From Zhongshania sp. R06B22 (GTDB lineage Bacteria > Pseudomonadota > Gammaproteobacteria > Pseudomonadales > Spongiibacteraceae), in the NCBI RefSeq assembly GCF_040892595.1, contig NZ_JBFRYB010000001.1, positions 1,240,001 to 1,304,000 on the forward strand: DNA of 64,000 nucleotides, given 5' to 3'. Position numbers and translations under genes: made by a program. How positions within the stretch are numbered: the first letter of the stretch is position 1; each line of letters opens with the position of its first letter. Positions 10,813 through 19,720 of the stretch are shown piece by piece. The notes beneath the pieces are model-generated. The model saw only the letters and a program-made list of their open reading frames with translations. It searched no databases and had not been told where the DNA came from.

Positions 10813-11205
10813 ATGTCAGCCAGCCAGTATTACGGCACAGGTCGCCGTAAAACCTCCTCAGCTCGTGTGTTCCTTAAAGCAGGCACAGGTGCTATTTCAG
10901 TTAATGCGCGTACTCTTGATCAGTACTTTGGTCGCGAAGTTGCACGTATGATCGTTCGTCAGCCGCTTGAGCTGGTCGAAATGGCTGAAAAGTTTGATGT
11001 GACTGTAACGGTTAGCGGCGGTGGTAGTTTTGGCCAAGCTGGCGCGATTCGTCACGGTATTACTCGCGCTTTAATGGAATACGACGAAGGCTTGCGCAGT
11101 GGTTTGCGTAAAGCTGGCTACGTTACTCGCGATGCTCGCGAAGTTGAACGTAAGAAAGTCGGTCTACGTAAAGCTCGTAAGAAGCCGCAATTCTCCAAGC
11201 GTTAA
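10813..11205 (+). CDS. rpsI: 30S ribosomal protein S9
   Basis: Small-subunit protein whose C-terminal tail reaches the P-site tRNA. The 130-residue product shows the S9 signature [19 protein letters not shown] and the basic C terminus ending in KPQFSKR, the conserved tail with a terminal arginine. It is coupled to rplM and followed by a strong terminator, closing the two-gene ribosomal unit. Confidence 0.98.
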   Translation: MSASQYYGTGRRKTSSARVFLKAGTGAISVNARTLDQYFGREVARMIVRQPLELVEMAEKFDVTVTVSGGGSFGQAGAIRHGITRALMEYDEGLRSGLRKAGYVTRDAREVERKKVGLRKARKKPQFSKR

Positions 11206-11251
11206 CCGCGACGGCCATTTGGCCTGTGGAGATTGCCGTTACGGCACTCGG

Positions 11252-11289
11252 AAAACGCTCACGAGCTATTATGTGGGCGTTTTTTTTTG
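11252..11289 (+). terminator. Rho-independent terminator after rpsI
   Basis: The arm AAAACGCTCAC at 11252-11262 pairs with GTGGGCGTTTT (starting at 11273; one G-U pair), around a ten-base loop. It is followed by a run of about nine T. It ends the rplM-rpsI transcript. Confidence 0.85.
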
Positions 11290-11440
11290 CTTGAGTAAAG
11301 GCCCCATATGGGCCTTGAAGTGCGTTAGTGTTGTCAGTTAGGGTCAAGTTCATTACTATTTGGCCCATTTGAAATTTTGGACTTGCCACTGCGCGCGCGC
11401 GGGGCCAGTTCAAGTTGTCGTATATTATGGGGGAATCGTC

Positions 11441-12037
11441 ATGAGTAATGACGGCATAAATACAGGGCGTCGACGTTTTCTGACGGCTGCAACATCAGTT
11501 GTGGGCGCAGCGGGCGCTGTCGGTATAGCGACACCATTTGTGGGTTCTTGGAATCCTAGCGCTAAGGCTAGGGCCGCAGGCGCGCCAGTAAAAGCTGATA
11601 TCGGCAAATTAGAGCCTGGTCAGATGGTCATTGTTGAGTGGCGTGGTAAGCCGGTTTATGTGGTGCGTCGTACAGAAGAGCAGCTTGCTGGTTTGGCTGA
11701 GCTTGACCAGTACCTTAAAGATCCCGATTCTGCAGGATCTGATCAGCCCGCGTATGTCGATACCGCAAGTCGCGCAATTCGGCCAGAATATTTTGTGATG
11801 GTTGGCCTGTGTACGCATTTGGGTTGTGCTCCTAAGCATATCCCTGAGGTCGGTGTTCCCGATTTAGGCGGTAAAGCTTGGCTTGGCGGGTTCTTTTGCC
11901 CTTGCCATGGTTCACGTTTTGATTTGGCGGGGCGTGTTTACCAAGGCTCGCCTGCGTCTACAAACCTTGTTGTTCCTCCGTATTCTTATGAGGGTGACAG
12001 TGTGCTTGTTATCGGTATCGATCAGGGGGCTGCGTAA
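11441..12037 (+). CDS. petA: Ubiquinol-cytochrome c reductase Rieske iron-sulfur subunit
   Basis: Electron-transfer subunit of the cytochrome bc1 complex, on the periplasmic face. The 198-residue protein has a twin-arginine-type N terminus (GRRRFLTAATS) with a membrane anchor (about residues 14-34), and the two 2Fe-2S binding boxes CTHLGC (Cys124, His126) and CPCHGS (Cys153, His156), plus the disulfide cysteines Cys129 and Cys155. Start ATG 11441 follows GGGGGAA; longer upstream reading is unconserved. The last base of its stop is the first base of the next gene, so translation is coupled. Confidence 0.97.
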   Translation: MSNDGINTGRRRFLTAATSVVGAAGAVGIATPFVGSWNPSAKARAAGAPVKADIGKLEPGQMVIVEWRGKPVYVVRRTEEQLAGLAELDQYLKDPDSAGSDQPAYVDTASRAIRPEYFVMVGLCTHLGCAPKHIPEVGVPDLGGKAWLGGFFCPCHGSRFDLAGRVYQGSPASTNLVVPPYSYEGDSVLVIGIDQGAA

Positions 12038-14094
12038 TGGTCAAAATGTTAGTGGGTTTGCGTGATTGGGTTGATGCCCGCCTGCCTATTATGCGCGCGT
12101 GGGATACCCATATGGGTAAATACTATGCGCCAAAAAACTTCAATTTCTGGTATTTCTTTGGTGTGCTTTCACTGGTTGTGTTAGTGAACCAGTTGTTAAC
12201 CGGTGTCTGGTTGACCATGAGTTTTACCCCCAGCTCGGAAGAAGCTTTCCGTTCTGTTGAATACATCATGCGTGATGTTGAGTACGGCTGGATTATTCGT
12301 TATATGCACTCCACTGGCGCTTCAGCGTTCTTTGTTGTTGTGTATTTGCATATGTTCCGTGGATTGCTATATGGCTCCTATAAAAAGCCCCGTGAATTAA
12401 TTTGGGTTTTTGGGATGTTCATTTTCCTTGCGCTGATGGCTGAAGCCTTTGTGGGTTATGTGCTTCCGTGGGGTCAAATGTCCTACTGGGGCGCGCAGGT
12501 TATTATTTCGCTGTTTGGCGCTATCCCCGTTGTCGGGGAAGATATCGTTCAGTGGATTCGCGGTGACTTTCTGATTTCTGGTGTTACCCTGAATCGCTTC
12601 TTCGCACTGCATGTTGTAGCGCTGCCGATTGTGTTGATCGCCTTGGTGGTATTGCATTTACTTGCTCTGCACGAAGTGGGTTCTAACAACCCCGACGGTG
12701 TTGATATTAAGAAGCACAAGGATGCCAACGGTATTCCTTTGGATGGCGTTGCCTTCCACCCGTATTACACGGTTCATGATTTAACGGCGATTGCAGTGTT
12801 TTTGTTTGTATTCTGCGCCATCCTTTTCTTCGGCCCAGAGATGGGCGGTTATTTCATAGAGCATGCTAACTTTGAAATTGCCGATGGTTTGAAGACACCT
12901 GCTCATATTGCGCCGGTATGGTATTTCACGCCGTTCTATTCGGTACTGCGAGCTGTACCAGATAAGTTGCTTGGTTTTATCGCCTTCGGTTCATCGGTTG
13001 CGATTCTGTTCTTGCTGCCGTGGTTGGATCGCAGCCCAGTTAAGTCGATTCGCTACAAAGGTAATGTGAGCAAGGTCGCTATCTTAATCTTTGTTGCCTC
13101 CTTCTTGATTTTGGGTGTGCTAGGCGTGAAAGCACCTACCGAGGCGCGGACATTGTTGGCGCGTATTTGCTCAGTCATTTATTTTGCTTTCTTCATCTTG
13201 ATGCCTTTCTGGACTAAGTGGGAGGCGACTAAGCCGGAGCCAAGCCGCACGACTGATGGTGGTATGGGTTTCTGGAAGAGCATGCTGGTCTTGTTGGCAG
13301 TGCTAGTGTTGACCATATTGCCTTTGAAGGCGGCTGGCGCTGAATCAGCCTTCAATTGCGGCACTATGGAATGTGATCAGATCGATACGGATGTTAGCGA
13401 TCTGCCGTCGCTGCAAAGTGGCGCTGCAACCTATATGAATTACTGTATGGGTTGCCACTCGCTTGAGTATGGTCGCTATCAGCGTACCGCAGAGGATCTC
13501 GGCATCCCGCTCGATTTGTTTGAGTCAAATTTAAAGTTTGATGCTGATGCTAAAATTGGGTCATTGATGACCAACTCTATTGCGGCTGCCGATGCAAAAA
13601 AGTGGTTTGGTGCGGCGCCGCCTGATTTAACTCTGGTTGCTCGGGTCCGCGGTACAGATTGGCTTTACACCTATCTTCGCACATTTCACTCAGACCCTTC
13701 ACGTCCTTGGGGCGTGAACAATAAAGTCTTTAAAGATGTGGGTATGCCTCATGTTTTGGCTGAGTTGCAGGGTATGCCTGAATGCGCGCCGGGCCCAGTT
13801 CACGCCGACAATGGCGGCATATTGCGTGACCCATTAACGGGTGAAGACGTGTTGTTCGGAGAAGACGGTAGAGCCTTGAATCCCTGTGGTTCTTTTACCT
13901 ATTCGACAGCTGGGACCTTGAGTCCCGCTGAGTATGATAAAGTAATCTATGATTTGGTTAATTTCCTAGATTACGTTGGTGAGCCTTCGCAGCTGAAAAG
14001 CAAGCGTATCGGTGGATTTGTATTACTGTTTATTGCCCTGTTCTTTATCTTCACGTATCTCTTGAATCGTGAATATTGGAAGGATGTGCATTAA
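12037..14094 (+). CDS. Fused cytochrome b / cytochrome c1 precursor
   Basis: One uninterrupted 685-residue frame carries both remaining bc1 subunits. Residues 1 to about 400 are cytochrome b: multiple membrane helices, the heme-ligand histidine pairs His91/His105 and His192/His207, and a Qo-site PVWY motif at 293-296. A linker (about 395-412) leads to a second hydrophobic segment (about 413-430) ending KAAGA-ES, which looks like a signal-peptidase site. From about 436 the sequence is cytochrome c1 with heme motif CMGCH (470-474), the axial-Met region VGMPHVLAELQG and a C-terminal anchor helix. In Pseudomonas these are two genes. The arrangement resembles the cleaved fbcH precursor of Bradyrhizobium. 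Processing here is inferred. Confidence 0.95.
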   Translation: MVKMLVGLRDWVDARLPIMRAWDTHMGKYYAPKNFNFWYFFGVLSLVVLVNQLLTGVWLTMSFTPSSEEAFRSVEYIMRDVEYGWIIRYMHSTGASAFFVVVYLHMFRGLLYGSYKKPRELIWVFGMFIFLALMAEAFVGYVLPWGQMSYWGAQVIISLFGAIPVVGEDIVQWIRGDFLISGVTLNRFFALHVVALPIVLIALVVLHLLALHEVGSNNPDGVDIKKHKDANGIPLDGVAFHPYYTVHDLTAIAVFLFVFCAILFFGPEMGGYFIEHANFEIADGLKTPAHIAPVWYFTPFYSVLRAVPDKLLGFIAFGSSVAILFLLPWLDRSPVKSIRYKGNVSKVAILIFVASFLILGVLGVKAPTEARTLLARICSVIYFAFFILMPFWTKWEATKPEPSRTTDGGMGFWKSMLVLLAVLVLTILPLKAAGAESAFNCGTMECDQIDTDVSDLPSLQSGAATYMNYCMGCHSLEYGRYQRTAEDLGIPLDLFESNLKFDADAKIGSLMTNSIAAADAKKWFGAAPPDLTLVARVRGTDWLYTYLRTFHSDPSRPWGVNNKVFKDVGMPHVLAELQGMPECAPGPVHADNGGILRDPLTGEDVLFGEDGRALNPCGSFTYSTAGTLSPAEYDKVIYDLVNFLDYVGEPSQLKSKRIGGFVLLFIALFFIFTYLLNREYWKDVH

Positions 14095-14141
14095 AAGTTT
14101 TCTACCTGCTTTTATAAATTAGTAAAAGCCTGTAAAAGTTG

Positions 14142-14179
14142 ACGGGCGGCTCTGTTGAGAGCTGCCCGTTTGTTGTTTT
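14142..14179 (+). terminator. Rho-independent terminator after the bc1 genes
   Basis: ACGGGCGGCTC at 14142-14152 pairs with GAGCTGCCCGT ending at 14168 (one G-U or mismatch) around a short loop, followed by a T-rich stretch. It separates the petA-petBC unit from sspA. Confidence 0.7.
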
Positions 14180-14204
14180 AGTTTATTAATTTGAGGTGAG
14201 ATCA

Positions 14205-14852
14205 ATGGGCGTTGTAGCCAAGCGTTCTACCATGACGTTCTTTTCTGATGCAGCAAGTCATTACTGCCACCGGGTGAGAATTGTATTGGCCGAAAAAGGC
14301 GTCACTGTTGATATCGTCGATGTGAAGCCGGATAACCTGCCGGAAGAGGTCGCCGAATTAAACCCCTATAACTCCTTGCCAACGCTGGTCGATCGCGATT
14401 TGGCCTTGTATGAATCCAAGGTCATGATGGAATATCTTGATGAGCGGTTTCCGCACCCACCGTTGCTGCCGGTTTACCCGGTTGCCCGTGGTGAAAGTCG
14501 TCAATATATCTACCGGATTGAGCGTGACTGGTGTCGTTTAGTTGATGAGTTGCTAGCGGGAACAAATCAGAAAAATGCTGACAAAGCGCGGAAAGAATTG
14601 CGTGATAGCTTGTTGACTGTGGCGCCGATTTTCTCAGAAAAGCCATACTTCATGAGCGAGGAGTTCACCTTGGTCGATTGCTGTTTAGCGCCTATCTTGT
14701 GGCGTTTGCCGGAATTGGGCGTGGTTATTCCGCAAACTCGTCAGTCAAAGCCCCTATTTGACTATATGGACCGTCTTTTTGAGCGTCCTGCGTTCCAGGA
14801 AAGTCTGACCGAGAAAGAACGCGAACATCGTAGTGAGGCGTCAGTAGCCTAA
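14205..14852 (+). CDS. sspA: Stringent starvation protein A
   Basis: Glutathione-S-transferase-fold protein that binds RNA polymerase and modulates transcription in stress and stationary phase. The 215-residue product has a thioredoxin-like N-terminal half ([23 protein letters not shown], then [34 protein letters not shown]) and an all-helical C-terminal half, as in SspA. Start ATG 14205 follows GAGGTGAG; a GTG nine bases earlier falls inside that ribosome site. Its location after the bc1 genes and before sspB is conserved. Confidence 0.95.
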   Translation: MGVVAKRSTMTFFSDAASHYCHRVRIVLAEKGVTVDIVDVKPDNLPEEVAELNPYNSLPTLVDRDLALYESKVMMEYLDERFPHPPLLPVYPVARGESRQYIYRIERDWCRLVDELLAGTNQKNADKARKELRDSLLTVAPIFSEKPYFMSEEFTLVDCCLAPILWRLPELGVVIPQTRQSKPLFDYMDRLFERPAFQESLTEKEREHRSEASVA

Positions 14853-14870
14853 GCCGCTGGTTGAAACTGT

Positions 14871-15278
14871 ATGGCAATGACCTCTAGTCGTCCCTATATG
14901 ATCAGGGCAATCTACGAATGGGTGGTGGAGAATAACTGCACACCCTACATCTTGGTGGATGCTATGCGTGAAGGTGTTTTTGTGCCTCAGCAGTATGTGC
15001 AAGATGGTCAGATTGTTTTGAATATAGCTCCATCTGCGGTAATGGGACTGAATGTTGGCAATGACATTGTGAGTTTTAATGGCCGCTTTGGTGGTATTTC
15101 TCAAGAGGTCAGTGCGCCGATTGGTGCAGTGCTGGGCGTTTACGCAAAAGAGAATGGCCAAGGCATGCTGTTTGATGCCGAAGATCCGACGCCGCCGTCA
15201 GACCCTAGGCCATCGGCTACATTGAGTAAGCTGCCGTCTAAGTCTAAGTCTAAGCCTAGCCTCAAGGTAGTTAAGTAA
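14871..15278 (+). CDS. sspB: ClpXP adaptor SspB
   Basis: Adaptor that binds ssrA-tagged peptides and delivers them to ClpXP. The 135-residue protein has the folded substrate-binding domain (RPYMIRAIYEWVVENNCTPYILV, VLNIAPSAVMGL, ISFNGRFGG-like VSFNGRFGGIS) over about residues 1-105 and a flexible, serine/lysine/proline-rich tail ending PSLKVVK, which resembles the short ClpX-binding motif of SspB. ATG codons at 14871 and 14877 are both possible. It is 18 bases after sspA. Confidence 0.93.
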   Translation: MAMTSSRPYMIRAIYEWVVENNCTPYILVDAMREGVFVPQQYVQDGQIVLNIAPSAVMGLNVGNDIVSFNGRFGGISQEVSAPIGAVLGVYAKENGQGMLFDAEDPTPPSDPRPSATLSKLPSKSKSKPSLKVVK

Positions 15279-15325
15279 ATTGCCTCGAGGCTTGCTAGCT
15301 GATCTTGCGGCAGGCTTACTAAGTC

Positions 15326-15898
15326 CTAGTAGTATTCAAATACCCTGACGACCTTTTGTACACCGCTGGTTTCACTGACTATTGTGGCGGCGGTGTCAGA
15401 TTCTGCCTTAGATACCAAGCCCATCAAATACACGATTCCGTTTTCAGTAACCACTTTGATTCTCGACGCATCCAGCTGCTCGTTAAGGGATAGGCGACTT
15501 TTTACTTTCGTGCTTATCCATGCGTCGTTGCTGCGGGCTAGCATGCTGACATCCGCGCCTGTTGCCAATTCGTTATGGACTTTGCGAACCTTCTTGACGT
15601 CTGTCGCGACCTCACCTGCAAGCTGTCGTAAGCGGTCGTTGGGCGTGCTGCCGGTGAGCAGAACGATGCCATTGTGGCTGGTTGCGCTGATACGCGATGA
15701 CTTGAGCGCGGGGTCGGTTTGATTGATGTTAACGAGGACCTTGGTTTCAATAATTTCGTCATCAACATAACTGCCTAGGCTGCGGCTTCCTGGGTCGTTA
15801 GCGATAGGCTCATCGGTGGTTGCAGTGATAATTTGAGTACAAGCGCTTACTGCGATGGTAAGCGCTGCAGTGAGGCCGAGTCGTATAAGGATGTTCAT
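15326..15898 (-). CDS. dolP: Outer-membrane BON-domain lipoprotein, DolP/YraP type
   Basis: Probable outer-membrane lipoprotein supporting envelope integrity, as for DolP. The 190-residue precursor starts at ATG 15898 with a signal peptide and lipobox AVSAC (lipidated Cys near residue 20), followed by two BON domains (about residues 45-110 and 120-190; the second contains NGIVYLMGLVS). It is the last gene of a minus-strand group lpoA-yraN-diaA-dolP, the same set and order as in E. coli, and its start overlaps the diaA-like stop by four bases. Confidence 0.9.
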   Translation of the reverse strand: MNILIRLGLTAALTIAVSACTQIITATTDEPIANDPGSRSLGSYVDDEIIETKVLVNINQTDPALKSSRISATSHNGIVLLTGSTPNDRLRQLAGEVATDVKKVRKVHNELATGADVSMLARSNDAWISTKVKSRLSLNEQLDASRIKVVTENGIVYLMGLVSKAESDTAATIVSETSGVQKVVRVFEYY

Positions 15899-16485
15899 GC
15901 GTGAGGTGTTCCAAATAGTTGAGTATCTATCAATTCGCAAATGCTGTGTACTGCGACGAGCTGCATCTCAATCGCGCGGGCGCGGTCATCCACTGGAAAG
16001 GTAAGCTCTATGTCGTCGGGCAACAACAATGCGCTGGCATCGCCGCCTTTCATATTACTTAGTGAAATAACGCGCATATTACGCTCATGTGCCGCTTGTA
16101 TGGCCCTAAGCGTTGCAGCTGCGCCGCCGCCATTATAGCAAAGCACCAGGCAGTCTCCCGCTTGGCCTAAAGCACGTATTTGATTGGCATAAATGTCGTG
16201 GTAGCTTGAATCTGCGGCGATCGCGGTGGCAGCGTCTGAGCTAAGTACCATTGCCGGTAGGGCGGGCCTTTCGTGTTGAAAGCTGTTGAGTAAATTGGTC
16301 GCTAAATGGTGGGCGATAAGCCCGCTATTGCCTTCGCCGCAGCAAATGATTTTATGCTCTTGCAACATGCTAGCCACTAGGCACTCACTCGCTTGGGCAA
16401 TGCCTTCGCCGAGGGCCTCCATGGTGTACATGCAGCTCTCTATATGGCGGTGAAATAGATCTACAACTTGCTCGGAATAGTCCAC
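15895..16485 (-). CDS. diaA: SIS-domain protein, DiaA/GmhA type
   Basis: SIS-domain protein of the DiaA (DnaA-binding initiator-associating factor) and GmhA (phosphoheptose isomerase) family. By neighbours (lpoA, yraN, dolP) DiaA is the better name. The fold is visible in KIICCGEGNSGLIAHHLATNLLNSF, ERPALPAMVLSSD and IRALGQAGDCLVLCYNGG. The usual SIS phosphosugar loop (STSGNS) reads CYNGGGAA here, arguing against an active isomerase. The start is uncertain: GTG 16485 gives 196 residues and best matches relatives (MDYSEQ...DLF). GTG 16503 overlaps the yraN stop, and TTG 16527 is longer still. Confidence 0.82.
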   Translation of the reverse strand: MDYSEQVVDLFHRHIESCMYTMEALGEGIAQASECLVASMLQEHKIICCGEGNSGLIAHHLATNLLNSFQHERPALPAMVLSSDAATAIAADSSYHDIYANQIRALGQAGDCLVLCYNGGGAAATLRAIQAAHERNMRVISLSNMKGGDASALLLPDDIELTFPVDDRARAIEMQLVAVHSICELIDTQLFGTPHA

Positions 16486-16499
16486 GGTAATTTTGTTTT

Positions 16500-16874
16500 T
16501 CACTCCTGAAAAGCGTTTGTTAGCCAATTAAAGCGAAATTTACCGCTTTCGTCCTTACCTACTTCAATGACATCAAAGCGGCAGGGTAGTTCAGCGTATT
16601 CACCTCGGCTAAGGAAATGACGCGCAGTACGGATTATGCGCTGTTGTTTTTTGTTGTTCACAGTTTCCGCCGGGCTACCGAATGCGGTGTTGTGTCGATA
16701 GCGCACTTCTACAAAGATTAAGTGGCTATCCGACAGTGCAATAATATCAATTTCTCCGAAGCGACTTCGGTAGTTTTGGTGAAGAATTTTTAGTTTATGA
16801 TCTTTTAACAGCCGGCGCGCGCCGCGCTCAGCCTGAGCGCCGGCCTGCGCACTTTGCAGCCGTTTAAAAATCAT
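16500..16874 (-). CDS. yraN: UPF0102 endonuclease-like protein YraN
   Basis: Small protein (124 residues) of the UPF0102 family with a restriction-endonuclease-like core. The visible motif set is RFGEIDIIALSDSHLIFVEVRYRH, where the E-x-D...ExK-type residues of the nuclease fold would lie. The substrate is not established. ATG 16874 overlaps the 3' end of lpoA by 11 bases, so it is translationally coupled. This is the standard yraN position between lpoA and diaA. Confidence 0.92.
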   Translation of the reverse strand: MIFKRLQSAQAGAQAERGARRLLKDHKLKILHQNYRSRFGEIDIIALSDSHLIFVEVRYRHNTAFGSPAETVNNKKQQRIIRTARHFLSRGEYAELPCRFDVIEVGKDESGKFRFNWLTNAFQE

Positions 16875-18777
16875 TTTCCGTGTCTTGCGTCGCTGCCCGC
16901 ACTGGGTTGACTACGGCGATCCCATCCTGAATCTCCGCCAATGCAAGCTCGCGCTCTATTTGACCGAGTTCGTTGAGAGTGAGCGTTCCGGTTTCACCGA
17001 AGACTTGTCCGCTCGCCCCATTTCTTAATTGCTTTAGACGTAAGTGTAGTCTGAAGCTGTCTACGCCCAGCGCGTACATTCGCTGGTACGCTGGGCTTGA
17101 TGGTATGCCGTCCCTGATATCTTTGCGGATTGCAGATTTGTCGTCAAAGATCCAAGGTATATCTATAAAGCGGACGCCGTTAATGTCCTGATCTTTCTTG
17201 GGTGAGTCGCCGCCTGGGTAGATGTGTGATGTTGCGTAAACTGGAATGTCGCCGGCGTAGTGGTAGGCAAGTAGCGGCTTTATTGCTCGGCCTTCGTTTG
17301 GCCGCGCAAGTAGGAAAATAAAATCGATATCCGAGCGCCGATAAGGTTCGTAGTCGGGTCTTATGCCAATAATCTGCTGTAAGCGCTGCAAGCGGCGCTG
17401 GCTTCTATCTATTTGTAAGGTGTTTTTGATCTGCTGAGAATAATTGTTCTTGCTGGCATTGAAGGTTTGGGTCGCGACAATTTTGCCGTTTAAATCTTGC
17501 CAGCGTTGTGAAAATGCCGCGGCGACCTTTTGGCCCCAAGAGCCTTCCGGGGTAAGAATAAGTGCGCGCTTATAGCCTTTGCTCATAGCAATGTTGGCTA
17601 TTTGTTCTGCCTCGTCTTCCGGGTTGAGTCCAAATTGGTATAGACCGTTGGGAAAGCGATCGCCATCAATCCGGTTTAGCGCAAGCGTCGGCACGTTCAT
17701 TGAAATAGGGTGGCTTGCGACTAGTGCGCTCAGGTTTTCCTTTCTGAGGGGGCCGATAACCAGCTTGTTACCGCTGTCTAATACTTCTTGATACAAAGTG
17801 TTGATGTCGGCGGCGTTGCTGTCGTACTGGTTGATTCTGGGGACGCTACCGCCCTGATTAAGAGTCTCATAGTATGCTGCGAAAAAACCGTCGCGGATGG
17901 CCTTGCCATAGGCGGCCAGGCGACCCGTCACGGGGAGAATGAGGGCGACTTGATCGGGGCGCTCGACAATTAAATCATTGAGTCTGTCCAGTCCGCCGGG
18001 GAGTGCATTGCGGGCGGGGTGTCCGGGCCAGTTACGCAGCCAAGCGTCTCGTTGGCGCACCTGCGCGTCAATATTGTTTTGGTTGTCTTTGGCGATAGAG
18101 GCGAGTTCAAGCCAGCCGATATAGTCCCTATTGCTAGTGCTGTTGATATTGTCGACAAGTACGGCTGTTGGAATTTGCATCAGAGATGCCCAGATGGATT
18201 CTCGATTCGCACTGTGCTGGCCTGGGTTGAGTAATGGATCAATAAAGATGCGTTCGCGGGCGGCGGACAGATGGTCGCCCTCGATCTCATACAGCGACGC
18301 CCTAAGCTGGCTATACTGTATCTGCCTGTAGACTGGGCTTTCTATTGCCGCGTTTTCTATCAGGGGATCAGAGAGCTCCACCAGTGCCTGGCCAAACTCA
18401 GCGTGACCACGAGCGACCCGCGCGCGGATAATTGCCAAACGAAGAGCTTGGTCTGCGCTAAGCTCTGGTGCGATCAGTTCACCTACCACGTCGTCAGCGC
18501 GGGCCAGCTCACTTTCTCGCAATAAGACCTCGGCGGCCCTTAATAGCAGTTCAGCAGATTCTTCGCCCTCCATTGTTTTAGCGTCGACAAGCCACTGTTC
18601 CACGGTCGCCGCGGAAACTGTTGCGGGATTGAAATCGCGACTTGGCGCCGCAGGGCGAGCTTTAACGCTAAATCTATCACCGCTATTTCCGGTGGGTTTT
18701 GATGGCGTTACGGGTGCGGAACTGCAGCTCGCCAGTAAGGTGGCGATGAGTATAAGTATAAAAGTGCTTGTCTTCAT
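16864..18777 (-). CDS. lpoA: Penicillin-binding protein activator LpoA
   Basis: Outer-membrane lipoprotein that reaches through the periplasm to activate PBP1A. The 637-residue precursor begins at ATG 18777 with a signal peptide and lipobox LLASC. The N-terminal region (about residues 40-250) is helical and TPR-like; the C-terminal region (about 270-620) is a periplasmic-binding-protein-like fold (VALILPVTGRLAAYGKAIRDGF, RALILTPEGSWGQKVAAAF). An ATG ten codons upstream would put extra polar residues before the signal peptide and is less likely. It heads the minus-strand group and is divergent from rsmI by about 50 bases. Confidence 0.93.
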   Translation of the reverse strand: MKTSTFILILIATLLASCSSAPVTPSKPTGNSGDRFSVKARPAAPSRDFNPATVSAATVEQWLVDAKTMEGEESAELLLRAAEVLLRESELARADDVVGELIAPELSADQALRLAIIRARVARGHAEFGQALVELSDPLIENAAIESPVYRQIQYSQLRASLYEIEGDHLSAARERIFIDPLLNPGQHSANRESIWASLMQIPTAVLVDNINSTSNRDYIGWLELASIAKDNQNNIDAQVRQRDAWLRNWPGHPARNALPGGLDRLNDLIVERPDQVALILPVTGRLAAYGKAIRDGFFAAYYETLNQGGSVPRINQYDSNAADINTLYQEVLDSGNKLVIGPLRKENLSALVASHPISMNVPTLALNRIDGDRFPNGLYQFGLNPEDEAEQIANIAMSKGYKRALILTPEGSWGQKVAAAFSQRWQDLNGKIVATQTFNASKNNYSQQIKNTLQIDRSQRRLQRLQQIIGIRPDYEPYRRSDIDFIFLLARPNEGRAIKPLLAYHYAGDIPVYATSHIYPGGDSPKKDQDINGVRFIDIPWIFDDKSAIRKDIRDGIPSSPAYQRMYALGVDSFRLHLRLKQLRNGASGQVFGETGTLTLNELGQIERELALAEIQDGIAVVNPVRAATQDTENDF

Positions 18778-18830
18778 TGATTCGCCGTTGTTAGTCTGCG
18801 CGGTCATGGAAATTTGAGTGAGATTAGCCT

Positions 18831-19673
18831 GTGGATAATACCCCGACCCTCTACGTTGTTGCCACGCCGATAGGTAATTTATCGGATATGGTACCCCGAG
18901 CCATAGAGGTCCTACAAACAGTAGCGCTCATAGCGGCAGAAGATACCCGTCATAGTCGAACTTTATTGAATCATTTTGATATACGCACGCCACTTTGCGC
19001 ATATCACGATCATAGTAATAGCTCAGAGCTTGAGCGCCTACTCGCGCACTTGCGTGAAGGTAAGAGTTTAGCGTTGATATCTGACGCTGGCACGCCTTTG
19101 GTGTCAGATCCGGGCTATCGTCTGGTTGATTTAGCCTTGAGGGAGGGAATTAAAGTGGTGCCCATACCGGGTGCCTGTGCGGTCATTGCTGCGCTTAGCG
19201 TTGCTGGGCTGCCATCTGATCGCTTTATGTTCGAGGGGTTTTTACCCGCTAAGCAGCACGCCCGCTTAGGGGTGTTAATGGCCTTGCAGCGTGAGCGCCG
19301 AACCATGATCTTCTACGAGGCTCCGCATCGTGTGCGCGACAGCATAGCGGACATAAGCGCGGCAATGGGTGCAGAGCGGGTTGTGGTCTTGGCGCGTGAG
19401 ATTACCAAACTATTTGAAACCGTAAAGCGTTTGCCGGCTTCAGAGTTGCATGAATGGGTGGGAGCAGACAGTAATCAGCAGCGTGGTGAGTGTGTGTTGC
19501 TAATAGAGGGCTTTAAGGGGGACGAGGGTATTCCGACCGAGGCCATTGAGGTGCTTAATATTCTGCGCGCAGACTTACCGCTGAAGCAGGCTGCGGCACT
19601 TTGCGCAAAAATCAGCGGCCTGAAAAAGAACCAGCTCTATCAATATGGCTTAGATTTCCCCTTAGCGGATTAG
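18831..19673 (+). CDS. rsmI: 16S rRNA (cytidine-1402-2'-O)-methyltransferase RsmI
   Basis: SAM-dependent ribose methyltransferase for C1402 of 16S rRNA in the P site. The 280-residue protein shows YVVATPIGNLSDM, IAAEDTRHSRTLL, SDAGTPLVSDPGYRLV and FYEAPHRV, all signatures of the tetrapyrrole-methylase-like RsmI fold. The start is GTG 18831. A C-terminal helical extension (KQAAALCAKISGLKKNQLYQ) is typical. It is divergent from lpoA and immediately upstream of the RNase P RNA gene. Confidence 0.95.
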   Translation: MDNTPTLYVVATPIGNLSDMVPRAIEVLQTVALIAAEDTRHSRTLLNHFDIRTPLCAYHDHSNSSELERLLAHLREGKSLALISDAGTPLVSDPGYRLVDLALREGIKVVPIPGACAVIAALSVAGLPSDRFMFEGFLPAKQHARLGVLMALQRERRTMIFYEAPHRVRDSIADISAAMGAERVVVLAREITKLFETVKRLPASELHEWVGADSNQQRGECVLLIEGFKGDEGIPTEAIEVLNILRADLPLKQAAALCAKISGLKKNQLYQYGLDFPLAD

Positions 19674-19686
19674 CCTTAATTAGCGC

Positions 19687-19715
19687 TTGCTAAACACCAG
19701 ACTACTGGTTATTCT
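19687..19715 (+). promoter_or_regulatory. Promoter of the RNase P RNA gene
   Basis: TTGCTA (19687-19692), a 17-base spacer and TATTCT (19710-19715) place the expected transcription start at about 19721-19722, exactly where the terminal P1 stem of the RNA begins. Confidence 0.6.
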
Positions 19716-19720
19716 TACAG

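Noticed and set aside
12037-14094. Frameshift or missed stop between cytochrome b and c1
   Set aside because: The linker keeps sensible codon use and a well-formed internal signal segment, so a genuine fusion is the simpler reading, although read-level confirmation is still desirable.
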